From NCBI GenBank assembly GCA_021413665.1, contig JAIOPW010000027.1, positions 1 through 24,427 of the forward strand: DNA of 24,427 nt, read 5' to 3'. This DNA comes from Rhodocyclales bacterium. Its GTDB lineage: Bacteria > Pseudomonadota > Gammaproteobacteria > Burkholderiales > Rhodocyclaceae. The notes under the pieces are model-generated. The model saw nothing but the letters and a program-made list of their open reading frames with translations. It ran no database searches and was not told the DNA's origin. The translations under genes were made by a program, and so were the position numbers. Below are positions 23,439 through 24,427 of this stretch, in pieces (the stretch's first letter is position 1; every line of letters starts with the position of its first letter).

Positions 23439-23936
23439 CTACTTGCCGAACAGACGTTCCAGCAGGGAGCCGGGTTTTTGCTTTGCCAGTCCCTTGCGCA
23501 GGGACTTGTTCTTTTCCTGGAGATCGCGTGCCAACTGCACGGCTGTCATGTACTGCAACTGATGGGCGATAGTCGGAGCGAGCAGGAACAGGGTGTTAAA
23601 GCGCTCCGGTGTCAGCACCGCTGCAGTCACGCGGCCTTTTGCTGTGCAGGTTTCAGGCGATGGCATGTTGTCCACCAGCGACAGCAGGCCAACGACTTCG
23701 CCATCGCGCGCCTCGCGAACGTCCTGTTCCGACTCGCCAGCGCCATTGCGGCGGGTCAACTCCACGGTGCCGGAAACAATGATGTAAAGCGCAGGCCCCT
23801 GGCTGCCCTGGGTAACGAGTTGGCGGTTTGCTTGATAGTCTTCCAGCCGCAGATTGTTGAGCAACACGTCAAGCTGCTTGTCCGGGAAGCGTTCGAAGGC
23901 CGGTAGACCGTGCAGGAAAGTGCGCAGATCGTTCAT
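23439..23936 (-). CDS. Stand-alone cyclic-nucleotide-binding-domain protein 2
   Basis: A 165-residue protein made of one CNB jelly-roll domain (about 8-130, with DYQANRQLVTQGSQGPALYIIVSGTVELTRR) and a helical, basic C-terminus (LARDLQEKNKSLRKGLAKQKPGSLLERLFGK); no HTH is visible. The phosphate-binding cassette is altered: where CRP-type domains have GE...RxA, this has VVGLLSLVDNMPSPETCTA (about 81-99), with Leu for Glu and Ser for Arg. Canonical cAMP binding is therefore doubtful. It starts 2 bases after the first CNB gene and ends 4 bases before the transglycosylase gene. Confidence 0.88.
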   Translation of the reverse strand: MNDLRTFLHGLPAFERFPDKQLDVLLNNLRLEDYQANRQLVTQGSQGPALYIIVSGTVELTRRNGAGESEQDVREARDGEVVGLLSLVDNMPSPETCTAKGRVTAAVLTPERFNTLFLLAPTIAHQLQYMTAVQLARDLQEKNKSLRKGLAKQKPGSLLERLFGK

Positions 23937-23938
23937 GG

Positions 23939-24397
23939 TCAGGCCAGCCTGGCGGCGGAAGCATTCGACTCGCGCAACCGCTCGGCCAGCAAGTCGACCA
24001 GTTGCCCGAGCAGTACGTGGGAAATGTCGGGATCGTGAATCACGAGATCCTCAAAATCCCTGGCGTGCATTTTCAGGGCGCGACAACGGGTGAGCGTGGA
24101 AACGGTCGAACTGGCCAGCATTTCCCCACTCAACACGGCAACCTCGCCAAGCCAGTCTCCTGGCTTGACATGGCCGAGTTCGAGGGTTCTCGAGCCATCC
24201 TCGACTGACGCCAGCATTTCTCCTTCAAGCACCAGATATAGGGAATCCACAGGCATTCTGTCGCGGAAGACCTTGCGTCGGGCCGGCAGATCCACCACCG
24301 TGCAGGCATTGAGGAGGCGCGCAAGATTGTCCGGTCCAAGCTCCACGCTTACGGCGGGGAAGCGGCGCTGGAATTCGGCTGCTATGTCCTTGTTCAT
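23939..24397 (-). CDS. Stand-alone cyclic-nucleotide-binding-domain protein 1
   Basis: A 152-residue protein consisting almost entirely of a CNB domain (about 20-140: CTVVDLPARRKVFRDRMPVDSLYLVLEGEMLASVEDG...KPGDWLGEVAVLSGEMLASSTVST), with a short helical end and no DNA-binding domain. The phosphate-binding cassette (84-99) keeps GE, but the Arg expected at 94 is Leu. The ATG at 24397 has no Shine-Dalgarno; a reading frame from the window edge ends in an overlapping ATGA, which suggests translational coupling to an upstream gene. First of a three-gene minus-strand cluster within this window. Confidence 0.87.
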   Translation of the reverse strand: MNKDIAAEFQRRFPAVSVELGPDNLARLLNACTVVDLPARRKVFRDRMPVDSLYLVLEGEMLASVEDGSRTLELGHVKPGDWLGEVAVLSGEMLASSTVSTLTRCRALKMHARDFEDLVIHDPDISHVLLGQLVDLLAERLRESNASAARLA

Positions 24398-24427
24398 GTG
24401 TGAGCGTAGTTCAGCCAGACCGTGGAA

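Noticed and set aside
24395..24427. Possible C-terminal end (STVWLNYAHT) of another minus-strand gene overlapping the first CNB gene by ATGA
   Set aside because: Only ten codons are inside the window; suggestive but not enough to call a gene.

Overview
The window looks like chromosomal housekeeping DNA from a GC-rich betaproteobacterium, most likely of the Rhodocyclales (Azonexus/Dechloromonas/Accumulibacter-like). This rests on gene order and protein character: rpmI-rplT-pheST-ihfA-merR followed by tRNA-Pro(GGG), surE-pcm-nlpD-rpoS, and dapA-bamC followed by a metallo-beta-lactamase-fold gene. The taxon is inferred; no 16S or other marker is present. I see no insertion sequence, phage, integron or CRISPR array.

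Layout. 84-4833 is a translation and nucleoid block on the + strand: L35, L20, a strong terminator, both phenylalanyl-tRNA synthetase subunits, IHF alpha and a MerR-type regulator. 4872-4948 is a tRNA-Pro(GGG) with its own -10 box and terminator. 5076-5682 holds two small unknown proteins around a perfect 18-bp palindrome. 5698-6834 (-) is a FemAB-like acyltransferase, divergent from the tightly coupled surE-pcm-nlpD-rpoS operon (6967-10186, +). rpoS converges on a four-gene minus-strand operon at 10191-15019, transcribed moxR, DUF58 gene, tgpA-like transglutaminase, mltB, with overlapping or abutting ends. Divergent from moxR is a class II histone-deacetylase-family hydrolase (15098-16024), then dapA, bamC and a WalJ/YycJ-like metallo-hydrolase (16127-18957, +).

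A bidirectional terminator separates these from a minus-strand Ala/Pro-repeat lipoprotein (19034-19345) with a good sigma70-type promoter, and an orphan 170-residue protein (19489-20001, -). rlmD (20112-21410, +) follows and converges, through a second bidirectional terminator, on a BI-1/YccA membrane protein (21511-22203, -). The right end has a small membrane zinc-ribbon protein (22436-22852, +) and a minus-strand cluster of two stand-alone cyclic-nucleotide-binding-domain proteins followed by a VirB1-like lytic transglycosylase (22883-24397).

Themes. Many genes serve the cell envelope: the acyltransferase, NlpD, MltB, TgpA, BamC, the alanine-rich lipoprotein, the VirB1-like enzyme, and DapA, which feeds diaminopimelate to peptidoglycan. 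The most unexpected signals are (i) a dispersed 22-nt motif with core CACCAGCGCCGACTTT, found four times in one orientation plus one diverged inverted copy, in coding and non-coding DNA; and (ii) the two effector-less CNB domains, both with the canonical phosphate-binding Arg replaced, coupled to a cell-wall hydrolase without a recognisable signal peptide. Most of the rest is well-known core genome.
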